Shown: positions 34,632 through 43,796 of the stretch, piece by piece | How positions within the stretch are numbered: the stretch's first letter is position 1 | Layout of the letters: every line of letters starts with the position of its first letter | Source: Roseateles asaccharophilus | GTDB lineage: Bacteria; Pseudomonadota; Gammaproteobacteria; Burkholderiales; Burkholderiaceae_C | Direction of reading: 5' to 3' | DNA: 64,000 nt | Assembly (NCBI RefSeq): GCF_004362405.1 | Contig: NZ_SNXE01000001.1 | Coordinates: forward strand, 248,001-312,000 | Notes under the pieces: model-generated | What the model saw: the letters and a program-made list of their open reading frames with translations, nothing else | Database searches by the model: none | Told to the model about the DNA's origin: nothing | Translations under genes and position numbers: made by a program

Positions 34632-37454
34632 ATGCCCCCCCGCCTCAAGTTCCATCCCCTTGCCCTGGCCAGCGCCCTGGCCGCACTGAGCCCGGCCCTG
34701 ATGGCCCAGACCGCGCCCGCCCCTGCCGCGGCGTCCAGCAACAAGCTGGAGACGGTGGAAGTCACCGGCATCCGCGCCTCGCTGCAGCGCTCCATCGACG
34801 CCAAGAAGCAGGCCGACACCAATGTCGAGGTGATCAGCGCCGAGGACGTGGGCAAGATGCCCGACAAGAATGTGGGCGATGCGCTGAGCCGCGTGCCGGG
34901 CGTGAATGTGCAGGCCGGCAATGCGCTGGCCATGGACGAGGCCGAGCGCGTGGCCATTCGCAGCGTGCCGCCCAGCCTGAACCTGTTCACGGTGAACGGC
35001 CATGCCATCAGCTCGGGCGACTGGCATATCTCCGACCAGGCGTCCTCCACCCGCAGCGTCAGCTTTGCCCTGCTGCCCTCGCAGCTGATCGGCCAGGTCA
35101 CCGTGTTCAAGAACGGTCAGGCCGATGCCATCGAGGGCGGCATCTCCGGCAGCGTGGACATGAAGCTGCGCAAGCCCCTGGACTTCCGCAAGAGCCTGAC
35201 CGGCGAGGCCTCCCTGGGCGTGGTCTATGCCGACCGCGCCGGCAAGACCGACCCCCAGCTCAGCGGCCTGATCGCCTGGCAGAACGAGGCTCGCAGCGCC
35301 GGCGTGCTGGTGCAGGCCTTCTCGGAAAAGCGCCATATCCAGCGCGATGCGGCCGAGACCTTCTCGCGCGGCTTCTTCAACGCCGCCGGTGCCACGGCCT
35401 CGGGTGATGCCTCCCTGCTCAATGTGCGCTTCCCGGCCAACTTCAATGCCGCCAGCTTCCAGGGCGTGCGCGAGCGCAAGGGCGCCTACATCGGCGCCCA
35501 GCTGCGCCCCAGCAAGGACACCGACATCCATCTGAGCGCCTTCAGCGCGCGCCTGGATGCGCAGAACTTCAACAAGGCCCCCTATGCCACGGTCAGCGGC
35601 ATGATCGGCACCCTGGCGACCGGCGCCTACCGCGTCAGCGACGCCAAGGTGGTGGACGGTGTGCTGACCGAGGCCACCCTCACCCGCCCGGCCGGCAGCA
35701 GCACCCAGACCCAGGGCCTGATGGTGGACCAGCTGCTGCGCGACGGGGCCTACTCCACCAGCCAGTTCCTGGACCTGGAGGCCGAGCACCGCTTCTCGGA
35801 CAGCTTCAAGCTCAAGGCCCGCATCGGCACGACCAAGGGTGATGGCGTCACCGAGGCCCAGCCCTATATCAAGCTGGGCCTGATCAACCCGCATCAGTTC
35901 AAGTACAAGATCTTCCCGGACAAGGCGCCCGAGTACGCCTTCTATGACGCAGCTGGCAAGGCCATCGACCTCTCGGACATCAAGAACTACCAGCTGGTCC
36001 AGGAGCGCACCAATGCGCCCAAGTCCCTGGACAAGGAAGACTATCTGCACCTGGACGGCGAGCAGCGCCTGGACTGGGGCCCCTTCAACCTGCTCAAGTT
36101 CGGTCTGCGCGCCACCGAGCACCGGCGCGACTTCTCGCAGAACCTGATCTTCTGGAAGGCCGAGCGCGACGGCGGCTACAGCCAGGTGGGCCTGAGCTCG
36201 GGCAACTTCCTGCCCTTGATCAATGGCGTGGCCCCCGCCCTGCCCGTGCCGGCCGGCAGCTTCCCGGCCGATCAGGGCAAGGGCCTGGGCGGCAACTATC
36301 CGACAGCCTACCCCTTCTTCTCGGAAGCGCAGATCCGCGCCTTCAACGCACAGTACCTCTACCAGGACCCGGCCAATATCAACTGGGGTGGTGCCTACAC
36401 CATCAAGGAATCCAATCAGGCCGCCTACCTGATGACGGAGTTCGAGACCGGCAAGTGGAGCGGCAATCTGGGCCTGCGCAGCGTGACGACCAAAGTCACT
36501 TCCATCAGTTACCAGCGCCTGGGCAACTACGGCTGTGAAGCCACCACGCCGCGCTGCCGCGTCGATGGCGCCTTCAGCACCAATGCGCAGGTCAACGGCG
36601 TCTTTCTGCCCCAGGCGGTGGAGACCACGCACCGTGTGCTGCTGCCCAGCCTGAACGCGCGCTACCAGTTCAGCCGCGATCTGATCGGCCGCTTCAGCCT
36701 CAACCGCACCATGGGCCGGCCCAACTACGGCGAGCTGGCTGGCTCGGTCAGCCTGACGAACGAGGACATTGCCAAGGGCCCGCTGACCGCCACCATGGGC
36801 GGCAACCCGGCGCTCAAGCCCACGGTGTCCAACAATATCGATGTGTCCCTGGGCTGGTACTTCGCACCGCGCGCCTTTGTCTCGGGCGGCCTGTTCCAGC
36901 AGCGCATGAAGGACTACGCCGGTCGCGGCCGCACCAGCCTGCCGCTGTTCAACCCCCTGACCAACAAGGTGGAGAGCTTCGACACCGCGACCCGCGTGGG
37001 CGTGGATGCCCGGGTCAAGGGTCTGGAGCTGGCCACCGAGCTGCCGGTGGGTGCGGGCTTCGGCTTTGGCGCCAACTACACCTATGTGGACGCCGAGGAC
37101 GACAGCTTCACGCCGGCACAGCCCATGGTGGGCAGCTCCAAGCACACCTACAACCTGGTCGGCTTCTACGAGACCGAGCGCTACTCGGTACGCATGGCCT
37201 GGAACCACCGCTCGCCCTTCCAGTGGGTGCAGGTGGCCTCGGCGCCCTTCAACGTCCAGCGCTGGGCCGATGCCGTGGGCACGCTCTCGGCCTCGCTCAA
37301 CTACAAGATCAGCGACACGCTGAGCCTGAGCCTGGACGCCAACAATCTGAACAACCCGCGCCGCAAGTACTACCACGACGGTCTGGAGCAGCTGCCCCAG
37401 GGCTACTTCGTCTCGGGTCGCCAGTACTACCTGAACCTGCGCGCCAAGTTCTGA
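34632..37454 (+). CDS. TonB-dependent receptor, Xanthomonas/Caulobacter type (TIGR01782-like)
   Basis: 940 residues with a signal peptide (cleavage after LMAQ region). The N-terminal signature of this class is obvious: ETVEVTGIRASLQRSIDAKK followed by VISAEDVGKMPDKNVGDAL and SRVPGV. The plug domain extends to about residue 180 (FKNGQADAIEGGISGSVDMK). A long barrel ends with GRQYYLNLRAKF. Receptors of this class mostly take up oligosaccharides such as chitin, maltodextrin or plant glycans. GGAG lies just upstream of the ATG. It is flanked by wall-related genes (dacB on the left; ldcA, dadA on the right), so amino-sugar oligomers are a reasonable guess, not shown. Confidence 0.94.
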   Translation: MPPRLKFHPLALASALAALSPALMAQTAPAPAAASSNKLETVEVTGIRASLQRSIDAKKQADTNVEVISAEDVGKMPDKNVGDALSRVPGVNVQAGNALAMDEAERVAIRSVPPSLNLFTVNGHAISSGDWHISDQASSTRSVSFALLPSQLIGQVTVFKNGQADAIEGGISGSVDMKLRKPLDFRKSLTGEASLGVVYADRAGKTDPQLSGLIAWQNEARSAGVLVQAFSEKRHIQRDAAETFSRGFFNAAGATASGDASLLNVRFPANFNAASFQGVRERKGAYIGAQLRPSKDTDIHLSAFSARLDAQNFNKAPYATVSGMIGTLATGAYRVSDAKVVDGVLTEATLTRPAGSSTQTQGLMVDQLLRDGAYSTSQFLDLEAEHRFSDSFKLKARIGTTKGDGVTEAQPYIKLGLINPHQFKYKIFPDKAPEYAFYDAAGKAIDLSDIKNYQLVQERTNAPKSLDKEDYLHLDGEQRLDWGPFNLLKFGLRATEHRRDFSQNLIFWKAERDGGYSQVGLSSGNFLPLINGVAPALPVPAGSFPADQGKGLGGNYPTAYPFFSEAQIRAFNAQYLYQDPANINWGGAYTIKESNQAAYLMTEFETGKWSGNLGLRSVTTKVTSISYQRLGNYGCEATTPRCRVDGAFSTNAQVNGVFLPQAVETTHRVLLPSLNARYQFSRDLIGRFSLNRTMGRPNYGELAGSVSLTNEDIAKGPLTATMGGNPALKPTVSNNIDVSLGWYFAPRAFVSGGLFQQRMKDYAGRGRTSLPLFNPLTNKVESFDTATRVGVDARVKGLELATELPVGAGFGFGANYTYVDAEDDSFTPAQPMVGSSKHTYNLVGFYETERYSVRMAWNHRSPFQWVQVASAPFNVQRWADAVGTLSASLNYKISDTLSLSLDANNLNNPRRKYYHDGLEQLPQGYFVSGRQYYLNLRAKF

Positions 37455-37480
37455 GGCCCGCCCCTGCGGCCCTGAAGCGC

Positions 37481-37518
37481 AAAAGCCAGTCGGCAACACA
37501 GCCGACGGGCTTTTCTTT
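37481..37518. terminator. Bidirectional intrinsic terminator between TonB receptor and convergent ldcA
   Basis: Arms AAAAGCC-A-GTCGGC (37481-37494) and GCCGAC-G-GGCTTTT (37501-37514) with one internal mismatch and a 6-base loop; A-run on the left and T-rich tail on the right. It can stop transcripts from both convergent genes. Confidence 0.85.
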
Positions 37519-37538
37519 CCGCTCCCGGCGCTTGTCGC

Positions 37539-38450
37539 TCACAGGTAGCGCAGCACTCGCCCCGCCACATCCATCTCCACCACCAGGCCCATGGGCAGGG
37601 CCAGATTGGGCACCTGGTGGCCGCTGGGCCAGCCGGCCAGCACGGGCTTGCCCAGCTCGCCCAGATAGTCGGCCAGCACCGCGTCCGCGGGCTCCTCGGC
37701 GCCGGTGAAGCCGCCCAGCACAAAGCCGGCGGCGGCGTCCAGCACGCCGGCCAGACGCAGCTGGGCCAGCAGGCGGTCCACCCGGTAGGGTGCCTCGCCC
37801 ACGTCTTCCAGAAACAGGATGGCGCCCTCGGCGCGCGGCGCCCAGGGCGTGCCCAGCAAGGCGGTGAACACCGCGAGATTGCCGCCGATCAGGCGGCCAC
37901 GCGCCCGACCCGGACGGTCCAGCGCATGAGGCGCCGCGGCGCCGGCCTGCGCCGCCTGCAGGCACTCACCCCGCCGCAGGCCGCGCCGCAGCAGCCCGAA
38001 CAAGCCGCGCGCATCGGCCTCGCTGCCAGGATCCAGCAGGTTGGCGCTGGGCATGGGCGCGTGCAGGCTGGGCAGCCCCAGATGGTCGAACAGGCCGATC
38101 AGCGAGCTGATGTCGCTGAAGCCGACCAGCAGCTTGGGATGGCGGCGCAGCAGCGTCGTGTCGATGCGGTCCAGCAGGCGCGCGCAGCCGTAGCCGCCGC
38201 GCAGGCACATCACCGCGTCTACCGCGGGGTCGGCAAAGGCGGCATGCAGATCGGCCAGGCGGGTGGCATCGTCGGCCGCCAGATAGCTCAGCGGGCTGGG
38301 CCCGGCCACGCCGGGCATCAGCTTGGCCTTGAATCCATGCGCTTCGAGCAGCGCCGGCACGCGCGGCAGGGTCTCGGGCCGGGGCGGGCCGGCCGGCGCG
38401 ATCAAGGCAATGGTGGCGCCTTGCGGCAGCGCAGGGATCAGCAGGTCCAT
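37539..38450 (-). CDS. ldcA: LD-carboxypeptidase, cytoplasmic (S66, LdcA)
   Basis: 303 residues with no signal peptide. S66 motifs: CLRGGYGCARLLDRID, Ser in LVGFSDISSLIGL, Glu in ILFLEDVGEAPYRVDRLL, His in WPSGHQVPNLALPMG. It releases the terminal D-Ala from cytoplasmic murein tetrapeptides. Start 38450 lies 4 bases beyond the stop of the beta-lactamase-fold gene, with GGGAGA upstream. Third gene of the dadA operon, so the released D-Ala could be oxidised by DadA. Confidence 0.93.
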   Translation of the reverse strand: MDLLIPALPQGATIALIAPAGPPRPETLPRVPALLEAHGFKAKLMPGVAGPSPLSYLAADDATRLADLHAAFADPAVDAVMCLRGGYGCARLLDRIDTTLLRRHPKLLVGFSDISSLIGLFDHLGLPSLHAPMPSANLLDPGSEADARGLFGLLRRGLRRGECLQAAQAGAAAPHALDRPGRARGRLIGGNLAVFTALLGTPWAPRAEGAILFLEDVGEAPYRVDRLLAQLRLAGVLDAAAGFVLGGFTGAEEPADAVLADYLGELGKPVLAGWPSGHQVPNLALPMGLVVEMDVAGRVLRYL

Positions 38451-38454
38451 CGCT

Positions 38455-39699
38455 TCATTCTCCCAGGCGGCTGCGCAGATAGTCATCCACCGCGCGACCC
38501 AGTGCCGGCAGGCGCCAGGTGCTGGCGGCGCGCGGGTCGGGGGCGTAGCGGCGGCCCAGATTGCTGGTCAGCGCGATCAGATAGTGGCGGCGCGCGCCGG
38601 GGGCCACGCCGCGCACGATGCCGGCATCGGACGCGTAGTTCTCGGTGGTGCCGGTCTTGTGGGCAAAGAGCAGGCTGCCCTGCTGCACACGCGCACGCAG
38701 ATCGCCGGGGAAGGCGCGTTCGCCGGCCTGGGCGCTGCCGTCCTCGGGCTTGAGCCAGCGCCCGGGCAGGCGGGCGGGCAGGCCCTCCACATGGCCGGGC
38801 AGGCCGGCCAGCAGGCCGCTGGACAGGATCTCGTGCAGGGCCTGCTGCTCCAGGGTGTGCAGCACCCAGCTGCGCGAGAGCGGGCTGAGCAGGGGCGCGT
38901 GCTCCGGCCCCAGCCAGGGCGCGGGCGGCGCGGCGGGGTCGATGAGCCAGAGCAGGCGCAGGCTGTCCCAGGCCGTCATCTGGATGCGGCCCACACCCGC
39001 GCCCGCGGCATTGCCCCAGCCGCCCTCGGGCCGGGTGCCGGCCAGGCGCAAGGTAGGCAGGCCCAGATCCTGGAAGAGCTGGTGCAGCGCGTTGTGCAGC
39101 TCCTGGCCGCTGGCGGCATCGCGCCGGATGGCGCCGCGCGCGTGCAGCAGCACAACCAGGGCCGAGGTGGCGCGGTTGCAGCTGATGGCCACCATATCGA
39201 AGGCCCAGTCGGCCACGCGGCGCGAGCTGCCCTGGTCTTCCAGATCCTCGGTCCAGCTGGCCCGGCCCTGGTCGATCAGGCGGGCCACCCCGACCAGCAC
39301 CATGAGCTTGAGCAGGGAGGCCGGGTAAGGCGCCACAAAGCGCGGCGCGCCGCCGTGCTGCGGGCCGGCCAGGGGTGCAAAGTCCAGGCGCGACCAGTCG
39401 GCCCCGGGCAGCCAGGCGATGGAGTCGCCCTGGGCGTTCTGCACATCGGCGCGGAAGTCGATGTTGCGCACCGTGCCGGCCTCGGGGCCGATCTCGGCGA
39501 CCACGCCCTCAGGGTGTTCGCGCGAGAACAGCACATTGGCCCAGAAGGGGCGCCCTCCCTCGGGGAAAGCAGCCACGGCCAGGTCCAGGCTGGGAAAGGC
39601 CTCCAGCGGGGCGCCGACGCGCAGGCCGTCGGGCGTGGCCATGAAATCCTGGGCCAGCACGGCCCGGCGCAGGGCTTCGGCCAGGGCGGGGTCGTTCAT
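38455..39699 (-). CDS. Class A beta-lactamase-fold serine hydrolase without signal peptide
   Basis: 414 residues. Active-site motifs of penicillin-recognising enzymes: PASLLKLMVL (Ser-x-x-Lys), ISCNRATSALV (Ser-Cys-Asn in place of Ser-Asp-Asn) and FAHKTGTTENYASDAG (Lys-Thr-Gly). No export signal is visible at MNDPALAEALRRAVLAQDFM, so it is predicted cytoplasmic, unlike true beta-lactamases. I cannot identify the omega-loop Glu with certainty. Being between dadA and ldcA (10 and 4 bases apart), it may be a D-aminopeptidase or other D-amino-acid amide hydrolase. Resistance function is unlikely from location. Confidence 0.85.
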   Translation of the reverse strand: MNDPALAEALRRAVLAQDFMATPDGLRVGAPLEAFPSLDLAVAAFPEGGRPFWANVLFSREHPEGVVAEIGPEAGTVRNIDFRADVQNAQGDSIAWLPGADWSRLDFAPLAGPQHGGAPRFVAPYPASLLKLMVLVGVARLIDQGRASWTEDLEDQGSSRRVADWAFDMVAISCNRATSALVVLLHARGAIRRDAASGQELHNALHQLFQDLGLPTLRLAGTRPEGGWGNAAGAGVGRIQMTAWDSLRLLWLIDPAAPPAPWLGPEHAPLLSPLSRSWVLHTLEQQALHEILSSGLLAGLPGHVEGLPARLPGRWLKPEDGSAQAGERAFPGDLRARVQQGSLLFAHKTGTTENYASDAGIVRGVAPGARRHYLIALTSNLGRRYAPDPRAASTWRLPALGRAVDDYLRSRLGE

Positions 39700-39709
39700 G
39701 CGTCGGGCC

Positions 39710-40969
39710 TCAGCGCGCCAGCTGCAGGCCGTCCAGCGGCAGGGGGCTGGGGCGGCCGGCCATCAGATCGGCCACGATGCGGGCCGAGCCGAAGGAGAAG
39801 GTGAAACCCAGGGCGCCATGGCCCACATTGAGCCAGAGGTTGTCCGCCACGCCGCTGGCGCCCAGGATGGGCGCGCCGCTGGGCGTGGCCGGGCGCAGGC
39901 CGGCCCATGGCTCGGCGCGCTCGTAGTCGGCGGCCCGCGGGAAGATGGCCCTGCAGGCGCGCTGGAGCGAGGCGATGCGCTGCGGGGCAATGCGGGCATC
40001 GTCGCCCACCAGATCCACCATGGCCGCCACGCGCAGCTGCGCGCCGATGCGGGCATAGAGCACCTTGCGCTCGAAATCGGTCACGCTGACCTCGGGCGGC
40101 CGGTGCTCGCCGGCCACGATGGGCGCGCTCAGGCTGTAGCCCTTGAGCGGGTAGAGCGGCAGGTCCAGGCCCAGGCTCTTGCCCAGGCCGCGGCTGTGCA
40201 GGCCGGCGGCCAGCACAAAGGCGTCGCCGCCGATCTCCTGGCCGTCGCGGGCGATCAGGGCTTTCACGCGGCCGCCCTCCAGGCGGAAGCTGCGGCCCTC
40301 GGCGCGCTGCACGCCGCGGAAATTGGGGTGGCTGTGCAGGCGCTCGGCCAGCTGCAGGCACAGGGCGTGGCAGTCGGCCACGGCCTCGCCGGGGGTGAAG
40401 ATGCCGCCGGCAAAGCGGCTGTCGGCCAGGGCCAGGGCGGGCTCCAGGGCCAGGCACTCGCCATGGTCCAGGATCTGCTCGGGGCCGCCGGGGGTGGCGC
40501 GCAGGCGCTGCGCCACGCGGGCGAACTCCTCGGGCTTGCGGTAGATCACCAGCTTGCCGGGCGCGCGCAGGGCGATGGCGTCCAGACGAGCCGCTTGCTG
40601 CATCTGCGCAAAGGCCTGCTGGCTGAGCGCACCCAGGGCCAGCAGGCGCTCGGTGCTGCGGCGGTTCACCGGCCCACGGCAGGCGCGCAGAAAGGCCAGC
40701 ATCCAGGCCCACTGGTGCCAGCGCAGCTCGGGCTTGAAGCGCAGCGGGCCGTCCGGGTCCAGCAGCCAGCGCAAGGCCTTGAGCGGCACGCCCGCATCGG
40801 CCAGGGGCGAGACATAGCGGTAGCTGAGCTGGCCGCCATTGGCACGGCTGGCGCCCTCGGCCAGGGCGGCCTCGCGCTCCACCAGCGTGACCTGGTGGCC
40901 CTCCTCGGCCAGGGTCCAGGCGGTCGTCAGGCCGACCACCCCACCCCCGATCACCACAATCTGCTTCAT
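39710..40969 (-). CDS. dadA: D-amino acid dehydrogenase (DadA-like)
   Basis: 419-residue FAD enzyme with the dinucleotide fold at the extreme N terminus (KQIVVIGGGVVGLTTAWTLA, then Glu ending beta-2 in VTLVERE). Other DadA segments: SRANGGQLSYRYVSPLAD, PLYPLKGYSLSAPI and the end GHGALGFTFSFGSARIVADL. It oxidises D-Ala and other D-amino acids at the inner membrane face to keto acids and passes electrons to the respiratory chain. ATG 40969 has AAGGGA upstream. First gene of an operon with the serine hydrolase and ldcA. Confidence 0.93.
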   Translation of the reverse strand: MKQIVVIGGGVVGLTTAWTLAEEGHQVTLVEREAALAEGASRANGGQLSYRYVSPLADAGVPLKALRWLLDPDGPLRFKPELRWHQWAWMLAFLRACRGPVNRRSTERLLALGALSQQAFAQMQQAARLDAIALRAPGKLVIYRKPEEFARVAQRLRATPGGPEQILDHGECLALEPALALADSRFAGGIFTPGEAVADCHALCLQLAERLHSHPNFRGVQRAEGRSFRLEGGRVKALIARDGQEIGGDAFVLAAGLHSRGLGKSLGLDLPLYPLKGYSLSAPIVAGEHRPPEVSVTDFERKVLYARIGAQLRVAAMVDLVGDDARIAPQRIASLQRACRAIFPRAADYERAEPWAGLRPATPSGAPILGASGVADNLWLNVGHGALGFTFSFGSARIVADLMAGRPSPLPLDGLQLAR

Positions 40970-41094
40970 CCTGTCCCTTGGGCTTGGCTTGGCCCGGCAG
41001 GGTAAGGGAGCAGCGGCCCGCCGGGCCAATGAAAGCCGTGGCGGACGCTATAACCCTGGCGAATGTGGGGCCCGGGCGGCTTAACCTGGGGTGA

Positions 41095-42288
41095 TCAGGC
41101 CAGCACCGCAGCCATGGCGGCGGCCGTGGCCTCCACATTGCGGGTGTTCAGACCCGCCACGCACATGCGGCCCGAGCGGATCAGGTAGACGCCGAACTCG
41201 TTCTTCAGGCGGTCCACCTGCTCCGCCGAGAGACCGGTGTAGCTGAACATGCCGCGCTGGGTCAGGAAGTAGCGCAGATCGCGGCCCGGCAGCTTGGCGC
41301 TGAGCACATCGAACAGGGCGTTGCGCATGGCCAGGATGCGCTCGCGCATTTCCTCGACCTCGCCCTCCCAGAGGGTGCGCAGCTCGGGGTCGTTCAGCAC
41401 CCGGGCCACCACCTGGCCGCCGTGCATGGGCGGGTTGGAGTAGTTGCGGCGGATCATGAACTTGAGCTGGCCCAGCACATTGGCGGCCTGCTGCGCGTCG
41501 GGGCAGACCACCGACAGCGCGCCGCAGCGCTCGCCATACAGGCTCATGTTCTTGGAGAAGCTATTGGCCACGAAGAAGGACAGGCCGGCGTCCGCCAGGG
41601 CGCGGATGGCAAAGGCATCCTGCTCCAGACCGTCGCCATAGCCCTGGTAGGCCAGGTCCAGGAAGGGCAGCAGCTCGCGCTCGGCCAGCACCGGGATCAG
41701 CTCATCCCACTGCAGGGGCGTGAGGTCCACGCCGGTGGGGTTGTGGCAGCAGGCGTGCAGCAGCACCACGCTGTGCTTGGGCAGGCCGCGCAGGGTCTCC
41801 AGCATGTCGGCAAAGCGCAGGCCGCCGGTCTTGGGGTCGTAGTAGGGGTAGGTCTTGACCTCCAGGCCCGAACCCTCGAAGACGGCGCGGTGGTTGTCCC
41901 AGGTGGGGTCGGAGACATAGATGGCGCTGCCGGGGAAGTAGCGCTTGATGAAATCGGCGCCCACCTTGAGGCCGCCGCTGGAGCCCACGCTCTGGATGGT
42001 GGCCACGCGGCCGGCCTTGAGCGCCGGGTGCTCGGCACCGAAGAGCAGGCCCTGCACCGCCGTGCGGAAGGCCGCCAGGCCCTCCATGGGCAGATAGGGG
42101 CGGGCACCGGCCTCGGCCACCACGGCCAGCTCGGCGCGGCGCACCGAGTCCATCATGGGGATGCGGCCGTCGTCGTCGAAATAGATGCCGATCGAGAGAT
42201 TGATCTTGCCCGGGCGCTCGTCCTTCTGGAAGGCTTCGTTGAGGCTCAGGATGGGGTCGCCGGCGTAGGCATCGACGTGCTGGAACAT
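41095..42288 (-). CDS. tyrB: Aromatic amino acid aminotransferase (class I, TyrB/AspC-like)
   Basis: 397-residue PLP enzyme of aminotransferase subgroup Ia. Lys for the Schiff base is in [29 protein letters not shown] and the phosphate-binding Ser/Arg region are in place. The start [20 protein letters not shown] is the standard for this family. It transfers amino groups between aromatic or dicarboxylic amino acids and 2-oxoglutarate. 125 bases separate it from dadA on the same strand, so it may have its own promoter and feed that operon by read-through. Confidence 0.93.
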   Translation of the reverse strand: MFQHVDAYAGDPILSLNEAFQKDERPGKINLSIGIYFDDDGRIPMMDSVRRAELAVVAEAGARPYLPMEGLAAFRTAVQGLLFGAEHPALKAGRVATIQSVGSSGGLKVGADFIKRYFPGSAIYVSDPTWDNHRAVFEGSGLEVKTYPYYDPKTGGLRFADMLETLRGLPKHSVVLLHACCHNPTGVDLTPLQWDELIPVLAERELLPFLDLAYQGYGDGLEQDAFAIRALADAGLSFFVANSFSKNMSLYGERCGALSVVCPDAQQAANVLGQLKFMIRRNYSNPPMHGGQVVARVLNDPELRTLWEGEVEEMRERILAMRNALFDVLSAKLPGRDLRYFLTQRGMFSYTGLSAEQVDRLKNEFGVYLIRSGRMCVAGLNTRNVEATAAAMAAVLA

Positions 42289-42348
42289 GGTGGGAACTCC
42301 AAGATGCGGATGTCGGCCGCCATTATCACCAGCCTGATGCCTCGCGCC

Positions 42349-43695
42349 TCACCAGCGGGCGCGGCCGCTGGCAATATCGGCGATCAGGCGCAGGGTCAGG
42401 CTCATCTTGCTGACGAAGGAGTCGAGCTGCACATACTCGGCATTGGTGGTGTGGGCGCCAAAGCCGCGCAGGCCCATGCCCTCGATCACCGGGGCCTGGG
42501 TGTTGAGGGCGGCGAAGGCGGCATCGGTGCCCCCGCCGGTGGGTACATCACGCACGACCAGGGGCGTGCCCTGCGCCTTGGCCAGGCTTTCGGCATGGGC
42601 GGCCAGGCGCCGGGCGGCGTCCGTGGCCTGCAGGGGCGGACGACGACGCTCGAAGCTCAGGCTGACTTCCGACTCGGGCAGCAGCTTGTTCTTGATGCGC
42701 TCGCGCAGCGCGGCCTCGATGCCGTCAAAGTCCGCCACGCGTTCCACGCGGATATCGGCCGAGGCCTCGGCGGCCGGCGGGATCATATTGCGCACGATGC
42801 CGGCGCGGGCCAGGGTCCAGTGCACCTGACGGCCCACCGCACGGTCGGAAAGATCGCGGGCATTGAGCAGCTGGTGCGAGAGCTCGTACAGGGCATTGAC
42901 GCCACGCTCGGGCGAAGCCCCGGCATGCGAGGCCCGGCCCTTGACCAGCAGATTGGCCGCGGCAATGCCGCTGGTCGCCAGGCGCAGCTGGTCCGGGCCG
43001 TCGGGCGCGCCGCCGCCCTCGAAGGACAGCACCACATCGTGAGCCCGGCCCTCGCGGGTGAGGGTGGCGCGCGAGCCCGGGGAGCTGATCTCCTCGTCCG
43101 AGTTGATCAGCACCGTCAGCTGGCCCCAGTCCTGATGCACCCCCAGCTGCTTGAGCAGACCCACCACATGCAGCAGCATGGCCACGCCCTGCTTGTCGTC
43201 GGCAATGCCAAGGCCATAGGCCTTGCTGCCTTCCACACGGAAGGGCTGCTGGGCCAGCATGCCGCGCGGATACACCGTGTCCATATGGGCGATCAGCAGG
43301 ATCTTGCGGCTGCCCTTGCCCTTGAACGTGGCCTTGACCATGGGGCCGATGCGCTCGGGCGTGTCGAACATCTTGTAGATCTCGGCCTCGCTGGGCTCGA
43401 TCAGCTCCACCTGACCGCCCGCGGCGCGCAGCCGCTCGGCCACCAGGGCGGCAATGCGCTCCAGCCCCTCCCGGTCGCTGCTGCCCGACTCGATCTCGAC
43501 CAGGGACTTCAGCGTCTGCACAAAGGCCGCCTGCTCCTTGGCGACCAGCGCCTGCACCACCTCGGGGGCCAGCAGAGGACTCTGGGCCCAGCCGGGCTGG
43601 GGCAGGCCGATCAGGCCACCGCTGAGGGCCAGGGCGGCCAAGCCCTGCTGCAGCAGGGACCGGCGAGCGACGAAAGATGGGCGCAGAGTACTCAT
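42349..43695 (-). CDS. M20 glutamate carboxypeptidase (CPG2/glucarpidase-like), exported
   Basis: 448 residues with a Tat-like signal (FVARRSLLQQGLAALALSGG, cleavage after GWA). Dinuclear zinc motifs: IAHMDTVYPRG (His, Asp), GIADDKQGV (bridging Asp), NSDEEISSPGSR (catalytic and ligand Glu), GAHTTNAEYV (last His). The dimerisation domain shows SGIAAANLLVKGRASHAGAS. The whole layout follows Pseudomonas carboxypeptidase G2, which removes C-terminal Glu from folates and N-acyl-glutamates in the periplasm. Start 43695 fits the signal peptide; longer readings add no homology. Confidence 0.92.
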   Translation of the reverse strand: MSTLRPSFVARRSLLQQGLAALALSGGLIGLPQPGWAQSPLLAPEVVQALVAKEQAAFVQTLKSLVEIESGSSDREGLERIAALVAERLRAAGGQVELIEPSEAEIYKMFDTPERIGPMVKATFKGKGSRKILLIAHMDTVYPRGMLAQQPFRVEGSKAYGLGIADDKQGVAMLLHVVGLLKQLGVHQDWGQLTVLINSDEEISSPGSRATLTREGRAHDVVLSFEGGGAPDGPDQLRLATSGIAAANLLVKGRASHAGASPERGVNALYELSHQLLNARDLSDRAVGRQVHWTLARAGIVRNMIPPAAEASADIRVERVADFDGIEAALRERIKNKLLPESEVSLSFERRRPPLQATDAARRLAAHAESLAKAQGTPLVVRDVPTGGGTDAAFAALNTQAPVIEGMGLRGFGAHTTNAEYVQLDSFVSKMSLTLRLIADIASGRARW

Positions 43696-43796
43696 GCTGG
43701 CGGCCTGTTCAGGAATGGGAAGCTTGATGCTAGCCTGAGCCACCGAGGCTGCGAGACGGTTCAGGCCAGGACGATACGGCCCTCGCCCAGATACCA

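Noticed and set aside
34470-37499. Open frame of about 1000 codons on the minus strand opposite the second TonB receptor
   Set aside because: Caused by G/C-rich third positions of the real gene. The translation is low-complexity (Ala/Gly/Val/Gln/His) with no domain, and the plus-strand frame has clear receptor motifs.
38455-39699. Classical secreted beta-lactamase (antibiotic resistance)
   Set aside because: No signal peptide, SDN changed to SCN, omega-loop Glu not identifiable, and it lies in a dadA-ldcA operon.
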